Made by a program: the position numbers and the translations under genes
Notes under the pieces: generated by a model
Database searches by the model: none
What the model saw: the letters and a program-made list of their open reading frames with translations, nothing else
Told to the model about the DNA's origin: nothing
Part shown: piece after piece, positions 31,227 through 42,600 of the stretch
How the letters are laid out: each line of letters opens with the position of its first letter
Position numbering within the stretch: position 1 is the stretch's first letter
Source of the DNA: Symbiodinium natans
Taxonomy: Eukaryota > Sar > Dinophyceae > Suessiales > Symbiodiniaceae
NCBI GenBank assembly: GCA_905221605.1
Contig: CAJNDS010002744.1
Location: 232,548 to 296,547, forward strand
Direction of reading: 5' to 3'
Length of the DNA stretch: 64,000 bases

Positions 31227-34200
31227 GTAAACCCAAAACCATTGCAACAAAACTTTTGTGAAAGCCCCAAACTCCAAGATCCTGGGGCCCCAAAGCCCGA
31301 ATACGCAGGTACGTCGTTCCCCCGGAGCCTCTATCACTCCTCAGAGCTCCGATGCTGGACGCTGGGCGACAAACGTGTTTCTGTGGAGCGTTGAGTATAG
31401 ATTTTGAGCTTTGGGGCGTGGTTCAGGGCGTGGTTCAGGGTGGGCTTACGCGTGCCAGGATTTGCTCGCAAAGACCCTCACTTTTCAGAGCCTGGATCGG
31501 CCTGTCATGAAGCCAAACGCTGCAACACCTAAGTTCTTTCACGCCTTTGCACAAGCTCGCCCATTTGGATTCGTCTGCATGCCCCTGCCTGCCCAATTGG
31601 GTGCCACGAGTTAATTTGCTCGTCCGACTTGTTGATGAAGCAAGTGTCCATGGGCGGTACATCCTGCAAAGTGAGCGCAGGGGTACTGCACTTGGGGTCC
31701 TGTGGAACCCACCTTCATTCGGGAAATTGGCCATGACCCATCAATCATCGGAGAGTGCCATGTGGGCGATTTTGGCCGTGGGGGTGAAAAGGGTTTGTTA
31801 GGCTGCCTTGCGTTCCCGGGGGACCCGCCCACTCGGACCTCTTGCTCTTGTGGCCAGTCTCGCGACGTCACATCGTGAGGTGAGACTTCGCACGCCCTAT
31901 GTGGTATCGGACCAGTTCCACGGCTTCGGTGTCGCCACTCAGCGTGCTGAGTCCTCGACAGATCTCCGGCGCATCGGCATCTTCATGTTCCTCGGATGGT
32001 GCTCGCGTCGTGACCGAAATCTAACTCCCTTTGCAACGCACTTTGCATGCCTAGATCTTCCAAAACAGGTTCACAAAGGACCCTAAACCCTAAACCCGAA
32101 ACCCCAACCCCAAAACCCCAGCCATGTAAAGCATGACACTCCAAACCCAGAAGCCGAAACCCACACACAGTAAGTTCCTACACGCTGAAAGTCCAAGCAA
32201 GACATGCCCCGAAGTCCCCGTCTGGTCAGGACCTTTTCGGGGAGCCGGATGAAACTTTGCAAGGGCCCAAGGGACATTGCTTGGGGTTTAGAGTTGAGAG
32301 TCTGTATATGTTGCATAGAGGGTGGGGCTCATGGCTCTGGCGTCGAAAGGGTTGGGGGCTACTGTAGGCTTTTTGCTCGAATTCTTGGGTTCTTTGCTGC
32401 CTTGGGCTTCCATTTACAACGTTGTTGGTTTGCTTGCTTTTTGTTGTTCCTGGTCTATAATGAAACCAAGGCCCCAACACTAGACCTGAAACCCGATACT
32501 CTGAAGGGCGTAGCACGAATCCCTGAGGCAAAAACTCGGAAGACAGCAATTCTGAACCATTCTGAACCCCAAACTCTAAATCCTAAGCCAAGCTGCCCTT
32601 GGCCTTAGCCTAAGCCCCAACTCCTTTTTCATCCTAACTCCAGGATGCGCCCGTACAGCCTTCTGAGCTTCAACAGCACTCCTGACCTGTGGCTGAGGGC
32701 TTCAGGGCTTCATGAAGTGCCTCCGAATTCTTAAGGTAAGCCAGAGCCGCTACGCCAAAGAGAAGCCAACACCTCAGTGCAACCCCCCTGAGCCTGCGCA
32801 ATGCCCCAAGTCCCTCAACCGCAAGACGCGCGTACTGAGCGAACGCCCACGAGTTCCTCCTTGCCAGTTGGCTTCTCGGGGCCGAAGATGGAGCATTTCG
32901 CCCACGCCCTGAGGCTCCTTCCGCCCCTCAACTTGAAATATTAAACAACTTAAACCCTTCGCCCTGATCAAAAAGCAAGCTCATCGGCAGCTTCGCGTTA
33001 GCTGCAAATGCATGCGCGTCGACCTTGACTCGGCCCGAAGATGCAGCAAGCCCGTTGAAGGTTGTCTGTTGGGAGTCCGGAATGGAGAGTTTAGGGGAAA
33101 TCCGCTGGTTTTGTCGTGTCTTTCTACTCGGAGGCCCTCTTGGGGCCAAGCGTTAAGAGTGAATGGACTCGGAGGTCCTGGGGTGGGGGTCTGTTAAATC
33201 TCTTAACGACGGGGGGTTCAGGTTGGAGTGGAGAGTTGGGCCAGGTCTGTGATGGGGGGCCTTCGGGTGCTTCAGGGTGTATCAGAGACGGGAGCCAGCA
33301 CTTGAGTTTGCTGTCTCAGAAGAAGTTCTGGTTGAGTTTGCCTCGGGTTTCGGATTTTCACGCCGAAAGGCCTCAGCTCCTTCTATGCACGTCTGTAGCA
33401 GGCTGACGCCGGTCGAAGGCGATGGTGCCTTTGCTGAGTTCGTGCGTCTGCTGCAGGGTATGGGTTTCGTGGTGGCTTCGGGTTTATATCTTCTGGACGG
33501 CGCAGATTTTGGAGAAGCCTGTTTTGAATTTGGAAGGGGGGGGGGCTCTGCAAAACCCAATGTCCCAACTTCAAACCTGCCCATGGCCACAGTTACCCCC
33601 AAAGGCCAGAAAGGAAGAGGAAATAGAAATCAAAGAGGCCTTTAGCACCCACACCCAGCAACTCCATGAGAAGCCCCACCTAAACCCTAGGCCCTATATA
33701 TATATATCCATACAGAATCCGAACGAAGGAGGCCCACAAGCACCGAAGCTCGTGCAGGCAAGGAGCCAGCCACGCCGCTGGAGCTGGCGGCGGTGGGGAG
33801 CTGAAGTTCGGAGTTTCGTGCCACCAGGAATGTGCGGTTTCAGGGATTTCCACGTCCTTGACAAATTTGGATGCTAAATGGCGCTGTAGGGGTTGTGATT
33901 TTTAGGGTTCCAAGGGAGCATCCTTGACAGAATACGGAGCATGCCTCCCAGTAGCCTCAATGTGCCAGAAGTCCGGATGTACTGCCAGTTAAGAGTCATG
34001 CAACCCGACCGGTCTCTGAGGCTGCCGTTGCCAACAGGCCGAGAGACACCAGCAATGCCAGGTGATGTCATAGCTCTACGGGGATCAATTTCTCAAGTTC
34101 CCTTGAACTGTCTCAGTACGATGGTTTAGGGAAACACCCAGCTGCTTGGTCAAATTGCTTTGGCACGTGATGTTAGTCCTGTTTCGACCTGGTGTTCTGG

Positions 34201-37200
34201 GCACCCCGGCTCGCATTTCTGTGCCTCTTTCGGGTTGCCTCGGGAACCTGCAAGAGGTCACCGAGTCCTGGCTAAATCCAAGGCCCGGGAGATTTTAGGG
34301 GCCTTGGTCAGGCATCAGTACAGCTACGTCCATGGCCCGCCCAGCGTGGGCAAAGCACCTTTGCTGCAGAGAAATTTGTTTTTCAGTGTTTCGGTAGTCC
34401 TAGTGTTCTGGGCCAGGGTGTCCTCGACACTCAAGCGCGGGTGTGGAAGTCTCGTATTTTGGGATTCTTGAGTTGAAGGCGCTGCATCTGTGAATGGTGC
34501 AGCGCGAGATTTCCTCCACGTCAACACTTACCGAGCAGAAGTGAAGTGCGTGGGAAAGACCACATGCTCCGGAAACGTGCAACTCATCACCTCAAAGTTC
34601 TCAGCACTGAATTCCAACCCGAAACCCTGGCGCAGGCATCGAGGCAAGGTGTGGAGGAAGAGGCGTGCGCGCTAAGCGGGCTCAGGATACATCATTCGCC
34701 CTGAGGGTTCGGTTAGTAGGGGAAGTTTGGGAGTTTAGGGGTCAAGTTCGCAGCCTTCTAATTAAAAACCTGCAACCCTCAATCCTCAATCAACTCGCAG
34801 ACGGCCCTTCTACCGCCCTACATAGCTCATAAAGCCCGGACTCCGGGCTCGTGTAGTCGTCTCCGGTCGCGTCGGTCGTCGTCCGCCATGAGGGTCTCAC
34901 AGCATCATGTGTTGCTGTAAACATGTTGATGCGAAGCGTCCTTTATCCTCAATCGCACCATCATCCCCTGTGAGAATAGGTGTGCCCTGCGGCCTTGCAC
35001 CCCCGGCCCCGAATGGATGTCAAGTCCCCGGCTTTTGTCAGACCTTTGGCCTGTGCCAAACAGCCGAGCGTCATGAAGGCTGGTATGTCGAGTGCGCGAA
35101 GCAGGGCTCTGGACTAGCAATTTTCTCAGCACTGGTATCCTTGAAGGGTCTCCTCGCTTCGGGATTGAGGAGCTGTAACTGTAAGGCTTCGGAATTGTCT
35201 CATTGCCTGTCGGAGCCGGAAATCGAGCTTAGGATGCTAACCATGATGGCTCAAGCTCATCGGCCAGGGGACGCCGACAGCGGCCAGGGGCGCGGCCCTC
35301 AAGAATAGGAGTCTTGTGGACATGAATAGTTTGGAGAGTTTGATGACCTTGTTTGCAGCTGTGAGGGCACTGTAGCTGGCATGTGAACTTAAACCTAGAG
35401 GGCTTCAACAAACGGTGGCCCAATGGCTATGTCAGCAGCCCTATGCTGAACTTGGAGTCTCAAGGCAGGGAATTAACCTGACAAGCCGATGGACTTCTCA
35501 GCCAAGTTAACAGCAGGTCGAGCCTGGGAAGCCCCGAAGGGTTTGCGTGGCTGTAAGTGCAGCCCCTTGAAGCAGACCAAGGTGCAGCGCAGCTCAAGGC
35601 CAGTTGAGACTTGGGTCTTGAAGGATTTTAAGGATCTTTGGGGTTCTTCCCGCTTGATCTGCAGTATGGTTGTAAGGCTCAGTCATCCCAAAGCCTTGCT
35701 GCGACGAATGCGACGACAACAGCGTCAGCCCTAAGCAGCCCTAAGCAGCCATACAGAGATACAGAGCAGTGTGCAAGGGGCTTCTTTGTCTCAGCTGTCC
35801 TTACCGAAGCCTCGCAGAACCGTGATGCTGGAGGCGTAGTGGTGCTTAAGAACATGTGCTTCTGTAAGGATGTGGCGTCAAAACTCCCGATGAGCCCCGT
35901 AAGGCTCGCAAACTTCAATTAAAGCAAGCTTCGTCCTCCGGCCTTGGAGCTCCCTCCGGGTTTTCAGAGCAGGCTGGGAATCACTGGCGGCAAGCCTGGC
36001 ACCCTGGGATGCCATGTCTTCATACGGAAGCTTCCCAGCACTCAACTTCACTTACGCTTATCACCCTGACCGCTCCAAAATCGTAGAGACCCTGGACGAA
36101 AACTGAATCACCTTTAGCCCCCTAATTTTGCGAAGCCACAACCCCCCTTACTAAGATTGAGTTTTAAAGTTTCGCCTGGTCAACTAGAGAGCTGGTGATT
36201 AAGGGTTTGCGTCCAGGTTTTCGTTTGACTGTCACCCTTACAGACTTTGGCCTTGAGGAGGCCTAGTGAAGGATTCAGGCTTATTGAGACTTAGGGCTAG
36301 GTTTGAGGCATTTAAGGAAAGAGGGTTGAGGGTTGTGTTCGGCTTGGGCTTCAGGGTACGGCAAGGCCAAGCGCGCTGGTGTTCGACGAACGAGGTGCCG
36401 ACGGCGGCTCTTGGCGTGAGCTTTGCATACGCTGTAGGTCGAATGCTTGGTGCAGCTGCGCTCCCTCTTGACTTGAAACAAACCCGACATTTCCCCAAAA
36501 CCAATGCAACTTCTAGGCTAACCTCGCTCTTGAAAGCCGGGCTAGGCCTTGAAGCCGTTTGGGTTTTTACGGGTGCGCTTCAGGAAGCCTCAAGGGCATG
36601 GAGGGGCTCAAAACAGGAATATCCGGGCTTTGGCTTGGTCCACTTGGTTAGGTGCCTCTGGTGTAGTGCAGTCTTGAAGCCAGGTCCTGAGCTTGATTGG
36701 CGGAGAGCAGGACCCAGATCCAGAAGATATGGAAAAATGCCGCAAGAGCCCCAAAACCCTCTCACGCCCAGAAGGCGGTACGTTTGTATCATGAATCGTT
36801 TCGGCAGCTCTCAAACAGGCGGCCTTGGAGATGTCGATTGGTCCATAGTGCCTGGGCAATTGCTGAACGTGATGTAAGAAGCCCAGGGCTTTCGGCTCCA
36901 GAGGCTCTGAGGCTCGAAGGTCTGGCTGTGTGAGCCTTTCTCTAAGGGCTTTAAACGGGCTTTGACTGCCTTGAGATGTCGAAGTGTTTTTGAAGGACCT
37001 CGCGGAAGGCAGCGGTGATGAGGCGTGTGGCCCTGTGCCTGAGAGGTGGCGGAGTTTTTGGAAGTCGGCATGAGGTCCTGAGGTGCAGGCCTGTCGGGCC
37101 TAGCAGCCTAGCAGCTGCTTATGCACTTATGTCAAACTCGAGCCCGTGCTTATATTGGCTTGTATTGTGTGGCTGCAGCTGTAGAATTTAATTGCAGCAC

Positions 37201-39476
37201 ATGGTGCGTTTTCTTGGAGATTCAGGCTAGACCTGGCTCAAAAGAGCATCTTCGGATAAGATTGCGAAGACTACGGTATGAAGATCCTGAGTTTTGTCTG
37301 TCTGCAACATTCAAGGTGTAGTGACTCAGGGTCCAGGGTCTTGCTGATGAGTAAGGCCTGGCACAGGCTCCTGCTTCTGGAAAAGCCCCCTCCGCCAAGT
37401 CTGGCGATAGGTCTACCCTTCGAAACCTCGAAGAAATACAACCCAGAGATCCAGAAAAGCCCTAAACACCCGCAAAGCCTCTGAAAAGACGTGGCCTTCA
37501 TGGATAGGTGCAGATGGCTGAGCCTGCGCCGGGATCCGTAGAGCGATCTCCAACAGCCAGGCCGAAGTTCGTGCTCGCCTTCGCCGAGTGGCTGAAATTC
37601 CGGGGATTTGAAATTGAGGGTTTTTAAGTTATCTTCTTCCGGGTTTATTCAGACCTTATATTAAAGTCTCGAAGTTAGGGGGGTTTAGGGTCTTGAGGCA
37701 GTGCAGAGGCTTTCGTGCGTTTTTGGTGAGAGTGTTCGTGCTTCAGATCTTGTGGTGTTGTGATCACGCTGTTTTGAGCGAGATGCTCTGGGCTCTGGGC
37801 TGTAGTTTTTCAAAGTGCCTTCCAGAGTTTGGTACAGGCTACGCTACATCTTGTACCTAGAGTGTTGGGCATCTTCGCGCCCTGAGACTTGGGGGCCTGG
37901 GGGGCTCCAGGCTCCAGGTTTCGGGCGCAGGAGCTTTTCCTGCCTCTCAGTATAACTTAGAAGGCAAAGTGGGCACTGAAAGCCGGAGGACGGGGGCTGC
38001 CGTCAGCGGCGACACCACGGAGCGTGGCCTCCTTTGGGCTTCCATGTTGGGAGGGTTCAGGGAGGGTTCAGGGTTCAATGGGGAGCTCAAGGGAGTTAAG
38101 GAGTATCTGCGAATGGTTGTGGTGTGTCACTCAAGATGCTTGCTGAGAGTGGCGGTTGAGGATTCAATCTGGGAACCTTCTCCTCAGAGCCCAAATCGTC
38201 AGCCCCGTTAGTTCCATGATGGCTCACAGAACATGTTTGTGGGTAGAAGCTCCCGGCTGTAGAGCGTTGGTGGTCTTAGAGAGGTCTGGCGTGCTTCTGG
38301 TGTCGTTTTTTGGGTTTGCCGTTGAAATGTCTTGTTTTCTGTACTTTGCAGTGGGGGTTGTCTATTGAACCGTCCAGAAGAACATTCGACAGATAAGGGA
38401 CCTGCAACCTTCTGCAGTGGCTACACACGCCTGTGAGCGCATCATCCAGCACAATACTGTCATAGCACTAGAGCTCCATGTAGTCTCTCTGGTCAGATGT
38501 TGCGCAGTCCTGGTCCATACATCCCAAATCCCAAAGACCCCACACCCCAGAACCCTAACACCGCCCCCGCCCCCGCGCGTTGCCCAAAAGAAAAAAGACC
38601 TTAAACCCGAACGCCCTGGATGGTCAGCCCCCACCTTCAAGGCAGCATGCGGTCCAGGGTGACGGAGTCGCCAGGCACCTCGGGAGAGCGGACGCTGAAG
38701 CAAGAGTTGAGAGGTTCAAGGCTGAAAGTTGAAAAGGTCAAATCTTCACAGCTTCGGGGAGGAGTCTTTCTATAAAATAAATCCCAACAACATTTTGCTC
38801 TTCAGGTGCTCGTAGCACCCGCTCCTTTCCACTGCTCATCCCGCCGCCGCTGCGGCGGGCAAGCGCGCGCGGAGGCTGCGGCAAAGTTCCTGACAAAGCA
38901 GGGGGGGGGGTTTGGATTCCAGTCTTTGAGGCGCTGGCCTTCGAGCGCATGTACAGGTTGTCCAGCCAGCATGTGTCATGTACCTAGAAAAACTGAAGCC
39001 CCAAAATATCTTATAAGCTTTCTCGAAACCCTTTGATTTGCCTGTCTATTTGTTGCTGCCACTAGACAGGGCGACATGGAGCTTAAACTTGTACAGAGGC
39101 TCCAAGACCCCCTGAACTTCAAGGTGTCCACTTTGGAGACAGCGGCTAGCGAAGGCCAAGATGATCAACATCCTAAACGCTTCGTCAGTCTGTGAGTTTG
39201 ATGCCCTCCATCTCCGCACCATTCAGCCGACAGGAGAGCGCCCGCCTTGCTCCATCCGGGCGAATCCGCCCTTGGGCCGCTGGGGGCTCGGAGCCAGTTC
39301 TCAACGCTTCGGAGGAAAGTCGGGGTTTCTAGAAGGGGGTGCCAGCAGTGGCGCGCGCGTTGTGCAAGCAGATGTCACGGGCACAGGCCTCTGTGGGAGT
39401 TGCACCCGAGGTCCTGTTATTACAAGGGCTTCTGTCACCACAAGTCTCTAAAGCACTGTTGATCACTATTGCCTGA
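31018..39476 (+). CDS. Second multi-exon gene, unidentified protein
   Basis: This provisional locus runs from an ATG at 31,018 to a TGA at 39,474-39,476. About 25 exons are listed below, many phase-matched. The N-terminus is Arg-rich with few acidic residues and could be an organelle-targeting presequence. Later exons are mostly helical. A loop resembling a P-loop occurs at about 34,340. Phase does not connect everywhere, so exons are missing or more than one gene is present. There is no recognised family. Confidence 0.45.
31459..32068 (+). CDS. Three exons, the last 267 nt
   Basis: Exon 31459-31503 (DLLAKTLTFQSLDRP) follows ACGCGTGCCAG. Exon 31611-31670 reads NLLVRLVDEASVHGRY then ILQ before GTGAGCG. 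Exon 31802-32068 follows GGTTTGTTAG and is open for 89 codons: LGPLALVASLATSHREV, then YVVSDQFHGFGVATQRAESS, then DLRRIGIFMFLGWCSRR, ending LDLPKQ before GTTCACA. This is the longest firm exon of the plus block. Confidence 0.65.
32230..33060 (+). CDS. Three exons
   Basis: Exon 32230-32285 follows CGTCTGGTCAG and reads DLFGEPDETLQGPK, running on to CLG. Exon 32706-32735 reads GFMKCLRILK between GGCTTCAG and the consensus donor GTAAGCC. Exon 32991-33060 follows TCATCGGCAG and reads FALAANACASTLTRPE then DAASPLK before GTTGTCTG. Confidence 0.6.
33276..33457 (+). CDS. Long coding segment, possibly with one short intron
   Basis: From GGTGCTTCAG the frame reads VYQRREPALEFAVSEEVL, then FGFSRRKASAPSMHVCSR, then LTPVEGDGAFAEFVRLLQ up to GTATGGG. 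A good acceptor (CGTCTGTAGCAG) inside it suggests that only the last part may be a separate exon. Confidence 0.55.
33952..34123 (+). CDS. Exon, 57 codons
   Basis: The exon follows GCCTCCCAG and reads SLNVPEVRMYCQLRVMQ, then RSLRLPLPTGRETPAMPG, then DVIALRGSISQVPLN, ending before GTTTAGG. The frame itself would stop at TAG (34,127) if not spliced. Confidence 0.6.
34255..34354 (+). CDS. Exon ending in a P-loop-like sequence
   Basis: The frame reads GHRVLAKSKAREILGALV then RHQYSYVHGPPSVGK and meets a possible GC donor right after the Lys codon. A Walker A motif (GxxxxGK followed by Thr or Ser) would be completed if the next exon starts with Thr or Ser. The genomic read-through gives Ala instead. 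NTPase function is therefore only a possibility. Confidence 0.45.
34503..34650 (+). CDS. Exon, basic segment
   Basis: The exon follows GAATGGTGCAG and reads RDFLHVNTYRAEVKCVGKTT then CSGN before GTGCAAC (34,577). The frame continues as VQLITSKFSALNSN to a second donor, GTGTGG, at 34,651. Confidence 0.5.
35268..35360 (+). CDS. Exon, 31 codons
   Basis: The acceptor ATCGGCCAG is followed by GTPTAARGAALKNRSLVD then MNSLESLMTLFAA before GTGAGGG, in phase 0-0. It lies within 34.9-35.3 kb, where another frame is open for 133 codons. Confidence 0.6.
35514..35552 (+). CDS. Exon, 13 codons
   Basis: Between AAGTTAACAG and the consensus donor GTAAGTG, the exon reads QVEPGKPRRVCVA in phase 0-0. Confidence 0.55.
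35770..36433 (+). CDS. Three consecutive exons with matching phase
   Basis: Exon 35770-35863 reads CARGFFVSAVLTEASQN then RDAGGVVVLKNMCF and exits in phase 1 at GTAAGG. Exon 35970-36082 follows GTTTTCAGAG, completes Ser and reads GWESLAASLAPWDAMSSYGS then FPALNFTYAYHPDRSKI to GTAGAG. Exon 36355-36433 follows GGGCTTCAG and reads GTARPSALVFDERGADGG then SWRELCIR to GTAGGT. All joins keep frame. Confidence 0.7.
36684..37315 (+). CDS. Five consecutive exons with matching phase, including an 18-nt exon
   Basis: Exon 36684-36777 (VLSLIGGEQDPDPEDMEK, then CRKSPKTLSRPEG) ends at GTACGT. Exon 36808-36840 follows TTTCGGCAG and reads LKQAALEMSI. The 18-nt exon 36902-36919 (ALRLE) lies between TTTCGGCTCCAG and GTCTGG. 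Exon 37009-37045 reads SGDEACGPVPE, up to GTGGCG. Exon 37198-37315 follows TTTAATTGCAG and reads TWCVFLEIQARPGSKEHL then RIRLRRLRYEDPEFCLSA, ending before GTGTAG. Phase is kept through all four introns. This is the strongest multi-exon chain in the window. Confidence 0.7.
37508..38023 (+). CDS. Two exons with matching phase
   Basis: Exon 37508-37619 follows CATGGATAG in phase 0, as the previous exon requires. It reads VQMAEPAPGSVERSPTA then RPKFVLAFAEWLKFRGFEIE. Exon 37961-38023 follows CAGTATAACTTAG and reads GKVGTESRRTGAAVSGD then TTE before GTGGCC. The intron between them is G-rich with GGGTTTAGGG-like pieces. Confidence 0.6.
38230..38713 (+). CDS. Three exons, the middle one very firm
   Basis: Exon 38230-38258 reads NMFVGRSSRL. 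Exon 38378-38479 follows AACCGTCCAG and reads KNIRQIRDLQPSAVATHA then CERIIQHNTVIALELH before GTAGTC, 34 codons in phase 0-0. Exon 38658-38713 follows GCGGTCCAG and reads GDGVARHLGRADAEAR then VER before GTTCAAG. The middle exon looks like a helical hairpin of the ARM/HEAT kind, which is inference only. Confidence 0.65.
38806..39476 (+). CDS. Last exons of the second locus
   Basis: A segment from 38,806 follows TTTTGCTCTTCAG and reads VLVAPAPFHCSSRRRCG then AEAAAKFLTKQ. Exon 38923-38956 reads FEALAFERMYR. Exon 39070-39191 reads GDMELKLVQRLQDPLNFKVS then TLETAASEGQDDQHPKRF, to the donor GTGAGTT. The phase-matched exon 39234-39318 reads RAPALLHPGESALGPLGA then RSQFSTLRRK. From 39,346 a terminal frame reads ARALCKQMSRAQASVGVAPE then VLLLQGLLSPQVSKALLITI to TGA at 39,474. 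The last join is not in phase with the donor I chose. Confidence 0.6.
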
Positions 39477-39499
39477 TGTTGTGCCCTCTTTAGTGTGTG

Positions 39500-39528
39500 C
39501 CCCCCCCTCCCCCCCTCCCCCCCCCCAG
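39500..39528 (+). repeat. C-rich tract
   Basis: Near-pure C with T interruptions, directly after the probable end of the second locus. Confidence 0.85.
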
Positions 39529-39607
39529 AACAGTTGAAGGTGGTCTTCGCCCCGTTTAAGCGGTCACGGTTTTTAACGGTTTTAAAAGGGAGGAGTTCTG
39601 AGTTTAG

Positions 39608-42600
39608 AAGGGACAGCGATATGCTGGGGGTTCTTCTTGGTGGACACACCGTAAATGATAGTTCTTGGAAGAGGCCTTCATGCTGGCAGCCTTCATGGGG
39701 CTGTAATTTGCTTACTTGGCCTTGGGCGGACAACATGAATGACGGTACAATAGAAGGCCCAACTGAGGTTTAAGGGTTTAGGGGTCTAGTGTTCTCCATG
39801 AGCAGAGGTGTTCAAAGCGGTGGTTCAGTTTTCAAGCCACAAAGCAGTTCGAAGCCGCCCTGCTCCGAGGCGATGCACAGAAGAACGAGGCCCCGATATG
39901 AGTTTCGCTGCTCTTGGAGTGGCCCTCTCGCAAGAGCAAAGCAGGGCTACGGGTTTTCGAGTAGACAAGCTCCAGAAACGAGGTGTTCAGGCGGTTGGAG
40001 GAGTTGGGAGCATCGGGTTGGCAACTTCGGGGAGTCGCAGTTTAGGTTGTAGGCTTGTCTTCATCACCTTATCTGCTTCAGAATCCTATGAAGCACGGCG
40101 AAGAGCGGCGGAAGGAGACGAAGAAGTGATCCTCGGCTTTTTGCCTCTCCTCAGGAGTCGGCGCGCCAGCTCCGTCTCCAGGCGCTGTCGGCTGCCCTGG
40201 ACGGGGAGGACGTGGGCCGGGAGTGTGGCGGAGGGACTCCCCAACTTCTTCATATATAGGTTCACATGGCTTCACGTACCCTGCAGCATAAGTCCGAGCG
40301 CTTGAAGCCTACGCCGCCTAATTCCCATTCAATCCAGTGAGGAGCGGCAGCTGCGCTACGCCATCCTCATGCGCATCCTGGAGGTCCGTGTTTTGATCTC
40401 TGCAAGTCTTTTTGGCGACCTGTTTCTTTGCATGGAAAAGCCGAGTGCGTCTGGCCTCCAGGACCTGCTTGCGCCAGAGCCTTACAGCAAGCTCCGCAGC
40501 AGTGGTACGTGACAGTTGGCTGAGTTCCCGCGCGTTTCAAGAAGACTGTTGTGCGTGTTGTCGGGATCTTGGTGGGGCTTGAAGGCGTTGAAATCCTTCA
40601 GTTAGGGGTTGGGTAGTGGATTCAAGATGTCAGCAGATCCGCAACCTTCAAGTTCTTGAAATCGAATCAGAATTCCCGCACTCTAAGTTTCAAAATACAA
40701 GCCAGGAGCCGCGACTCGCCCCAACGCCCCCAAAAGCCCTCCAAAAGGTATCGGCCCGCCGAGGCGGGGAATCGGAGCCAAGCCAGGATCAGATTGGCCG
40801 CGCTTTTGATTTTTAGGGTTTTGTGGTTGAAAGGTTGAAAGGTGCTTCTCTTGACAGGGTGTGCCTGGCTTTCTGCGCATCGGGGGTGCTGTTTCAGTAG
40901 AGGCGCCGTGCCATGAGATGCTCCCGGTGAAGGGTTCTGTGCTGTAAGCAACTGCATAGCGTGGTTACCACCGGTTCCGAGGGATTTTACCAACCGTACT
41001 GCAGTTAACCCGAAGCTTCCGGCCACATTGGCGACGACATCCTAAAACCCTACGAACAGTAAGACGTAACACCCCTCCCCCCCTCCACACTTTGAAGGGG
41101 TGCGTGTTGGTTATAGGAGGCTGTGAACCTAATGGCAGCAGGTCTGCGTGGCATCATGTTTTGATGGTGCCGCCGAACGTCAGGCACTACCCGGGACCCT
41201 ATTTTTTGGACAATGTTTGGCTTCGGTCTTACGTATGGCTCTGGGGGTTCTGTAGGGGTGGTCTGGAGATCGCATGCTACTACAAGCCCAGTAGGTAAGA
41301 AGATGTAAAAAGGTGATTTCTTTGTTGGCCTGCTCCCAGACGAGTCCAAGGTGAATCGTGAATTGTTTGTCGATTTCGGGCGCCTTCCCTTGTGATTCGG
41401 GACATTCCTCTGAAGAGAGGAGGCGCTCGACTGTTGCGGTTATAGGGGGGCCTTTAAAGAGCTCTTTTTTCTGTGCGTTTCCCCAGGCCTTCCTGTACCG
41501 AGCGCTGCAGCTGCGGAACTCCGAGCAGGTCCTGGCTCGGCTCTCCGAGGTGCCCCCTACTGGCAACTACTTAGCAATTCCTAGGTAGCACGGGTAGCAA
41601 GCTCTTTAGGGCTTTGTCTTATTTGGAGTTTCGGGGCTCAAATGGCCTCGAGGGGCTCGAGGGAAGCATTCTTGTTCCCGGCAGTTAGACTCAAAATTCC
41701 GGGACTTGGCTAACTTCGGGCTCAGGACGTGTTGCTAAGGTGACAGGCTGAATGTCTGCTGGGGCTTGTGGGTTTGGGGTTTGGGCTGGTCCAGGGTCCC
41801 GAGACTGCCCGATGTCAGGGTTTGAGGGCTTTGGCTGAATCTTCAAGGGGGAAGGGGTGCCAACAAGACCACACGCTTTCCTGCCCGTGAAAGATGCAAA
41901 GTTCAAGTTTCAGTTTCCAGCTCGGCGCAGCTTGTTCCAGCTGTTTGCCTGATGTGGATTTGAGTGGCTCGGTGTTGCTGAAGTCATATTCAGATTGTCT
42001 GGAGTCCTTTTGGAAGTTTTCAGGACTTCGCCGCTTCGGAGGAGCTGATGAAGTCTGCCCTGGTGGTGCCTTGGGCTTTCTTGAGCAGTCTGGCATGTGC
42101 CGCAGGCCACCACGCACGAAGTTCAAGTTGCCTTGCAAATCCGTTTTCTTCTCCAGGTTGCCATGAGCGGGCTGGTGGCGCCCTTCACCAGCAAAGGGCC
42201 ATATCCTCGGACCCGCACGGAGGGTTTAGATACACAAGCTCCTAAATCTATGCGACATCACCAAACAGGTCCTCCATCACGGTCGACACGGACCATGAGT
42301 ATCATCCAAACGAGGCTGGGGGATTCAACATCGCCTCACCCGCCGTTGGAGTCTTGAACAGCAGCTTGCGCACCTGTGGGTGGCCCCAGCAATGCAGGGA
42401 AGATGTTGCGATGGTGCAGGCGTGACTTTGCGATTGATCTCGGCCTGGCCCAATGCAGCTCCCGGAGACGGGGCCGACGTTGGGGCGGGGGGGAAGGTGG
42501 GAGGGGTGGGCGGGCTGCAACGCCCCGACGCAGGAGTCAACGTTCTATAGCGGGAGCCCAGCTGGCCCCCGGTCCCGGCAAACCGTCCGCTTTCAGATAC

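Noticed and set aside
35241-35255. Relict dinoflagellate spliced leader (CCATGATGGCTCAAG)
   Set aside because: It matches 13 of 15 leader 3' bases as I recall the leader, but the 5' part does not match and it lies inside an open frame.
36266-36877. 203-codon frame as a single gene
   Set aside because: It overlaps phase-matched exons in other frames (36355-36433, 36684-36777, 36808-36840) with consensus donors, and has a weak start.
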